Source: Solirubrobacterales bacterium (GTDB lineage Bacteria; Actinomycetota; Thermoleophilia; Solirubrobacterales; Solirubrobacteraceae). From it: 41,700 bases of DNA. Below the pieces are notes generated by a model. The model searched no databases. It was not told the DNA's origin and saw nothing but the letters and a program-made list of their open reading frames with translations. The position numbers and the translations under genes are program-made. The stretch is taken from positions 17,984-59,683 of the forward strand of contig PKXY01000010.1 of NCBI GenBank assembly GCA_003132505.1, given 5' to 3'. The first letter of the stretch is position 1, and each line of letters starts with the position of its first letter. Below are positions 41,116 to 41,700 of this stretch, one piece after another.

Positions 41116-41520
41116 ATGACAGTAACGCTTGAAGGACGCCCGAAGGAGATCATCGCGGGCAAGAACTACGCCCATTTGGCGATCCCGCGCGAGGACGGCA
41201 CCGTGCAGGCGGTGATCGTCTGGGCCGACCTCGAGGGCGACAATGTGACGCTGAACAGCGCCGAAGGCCGCAGTTGGCCGGCAAACCTACGGAAGGCCGG
41301 CAATGCGACCGTCACCGTCATGGCCGACAGCAACCCCTTCGAGTGGGTCTCGGTCACCGGCAACCTGACCCAGGCGACTCACGATGGCGCCGACGAGCAC
41401 ATCGACGCGCTGGCGAAGAAATACCTCGACGCCGACAGCTACCCGTTCCGCCAGCCCAACGAGCAGCGCATCAAGTTCGTGCTCGAGCCCGAGCGGGTCT
41501 ATTACAACCCGCCACAGTAG
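41116..41520 (+). CDS. PPOX-family (pyridoxamine-phosphate-oxidase-like) protein
   Basis: A 134-residue flavin- or F420-binding split-barrel protein. EIIAGKNYAHLAIPREDGTV, AVIVWADLEGDNVTLNSAEG, SWPANLRKAGNATVTVMADS, and EWVSVTGNLTQATHDGADEH are the normal strands and helix of the actinobacterial PPOX group, whose members often use F420. The cofactor and substrate cannot be read from sequence. ATG 41116 follows GGGAGAAAG, a good ribosome-binding site; TTG 41104 in frame is less likely. A TATGCT near 41051-41056 could be its -10 element. Length is normal for the family. Confidence 0.88.
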   Translation: MTVTLEGRPKEIIAGKNYAHLAIPREDGTVQAVIVWADLEGDNVTLNSAEGRSWPANLRKAGNATVTVMADSNPFEWVSVTGNLTQATHDGADEHIDALAKKYLDADSYPFRQPNEQRIKFVLEPERVYYNPPQ

Positions 41521-41700
41521 CGACCAATAGCCGGCCCGGCGAGCACGGATTATGTCCACCAGTCCCGGGTTCACCATCCGTTCGAATGACGTGACGCCGT
41601 CCGGTAGAAGCGTGGATGCTCTGCGCCTCTCCCGGACCATGCCGAGTAGCCGTCTCCTGCGACGATCGCTCCGAAATGCGGCCGGGCGAGCCATTGGCTC

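Noticed and set aside
41287..41694. Minus-strand open frame at the right end
   Set aside because: Mostly antisense to the PPOX gene; the 180 bases after that gene show no recognisable feature and the window ends there.

Overview
The window is GC-rich, gene-dense chromosomal DNA, and its content points to a deep-branching actinobacterium of the Thermoleophilia / Solirubrobacterales type. The evidence is an actinobacterial GarA-like FHA gene next to a MerR gene, a short single-motif RsiG-type c-di-GMP anti-sigma protein (the form known from basal Actinobacteria), an actinobacterial c-di-AMP riboswitch ahead of a cell-wall DPBB protein, the MEP isoprenoid route, and many starts that look leaderless. 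I see no insertion sequences, prophage, CRISPR array, tRNA or rRNA. The lineage is inferred from these genes; no rRNA is present to confirm it.

Region 1 (1-9997) is the conserved translation / envelope / isoprenoid block: pyrH (cut by the window edge), an inserted DUF1003-like membrane gene, frr, uppS, cdsA, dxr, an RseP-type site-2 protease, ispG, sodA on the opposite strand, proS, and a PgsA-type phosphatidyltransferase. Several junctions overlap by one to a few bases, so frr-uppS-cdsA-dxr is very probably one operon.

Region 2 (9994-11951) is a compact signalling operon with its own sigma70-like promoter: RsiG-like anti-sigma, zinc-ribbon/FHA GarA-like protein, MerR regulator, hotdog thioesterase. 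Region 3 (11948-18156) holds nadE, a c-di-AMP riboswitch with its RlpA-like DPBB gene, dinB, a divergent pair of thioredoxin/TPR-like and alpha/beta hydrolase genes, and ccdA. Region 4 (18157-23598) has a PAS-GGDEF-EAL protein, an acyl-CoA thioesterase, a TlpA-SCO1 pair for periplasmic thiol and copper handling, and an M29 aminopeptidase.

Region 5 (23688-27017) runs on the minus strand: a class A beta-lactamase-fold protein with a collagen-like Gly-X-Y tail, then three overlapping or adjacent genes, two of which encode tandem YbjQ-like domains. Region 6 (27231-32498) is a cytochrome c oxidase operon (membrane cupredoxin, coxB, coxA, coxC, a small membrane protein, ctaG). Region 7 (32579-37804) has a cysteine-free DksA/TraR-like protein, a GAF-rich hybrid histidine kinase and acetyl-CoA synthetase. 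Region 8 (37825-41700) is a set of small, mostly minus-strand genes: a DUF1275 membrane protein, small membrane or secreted proteins, a PH/GRAM-like protein, two orphan proteins and a PPOX-family protein. Three identical 15-bp motifs sit among these orphans.

The main themes worth follow-up are: c-di-GMP signalling (RsiG plus a GGDEF-EAL protein about 8 kb apart) and c-di-AMP signalling in one neighbourhood; a recurring promoter geometry in which a -10 hexamer lies 6-8 bases before the start codon; the repeat-punctuated orphan island at 39-40.5 kb; and the collagen-tailed beta-lactamase fold and YbjQ-domain operon.
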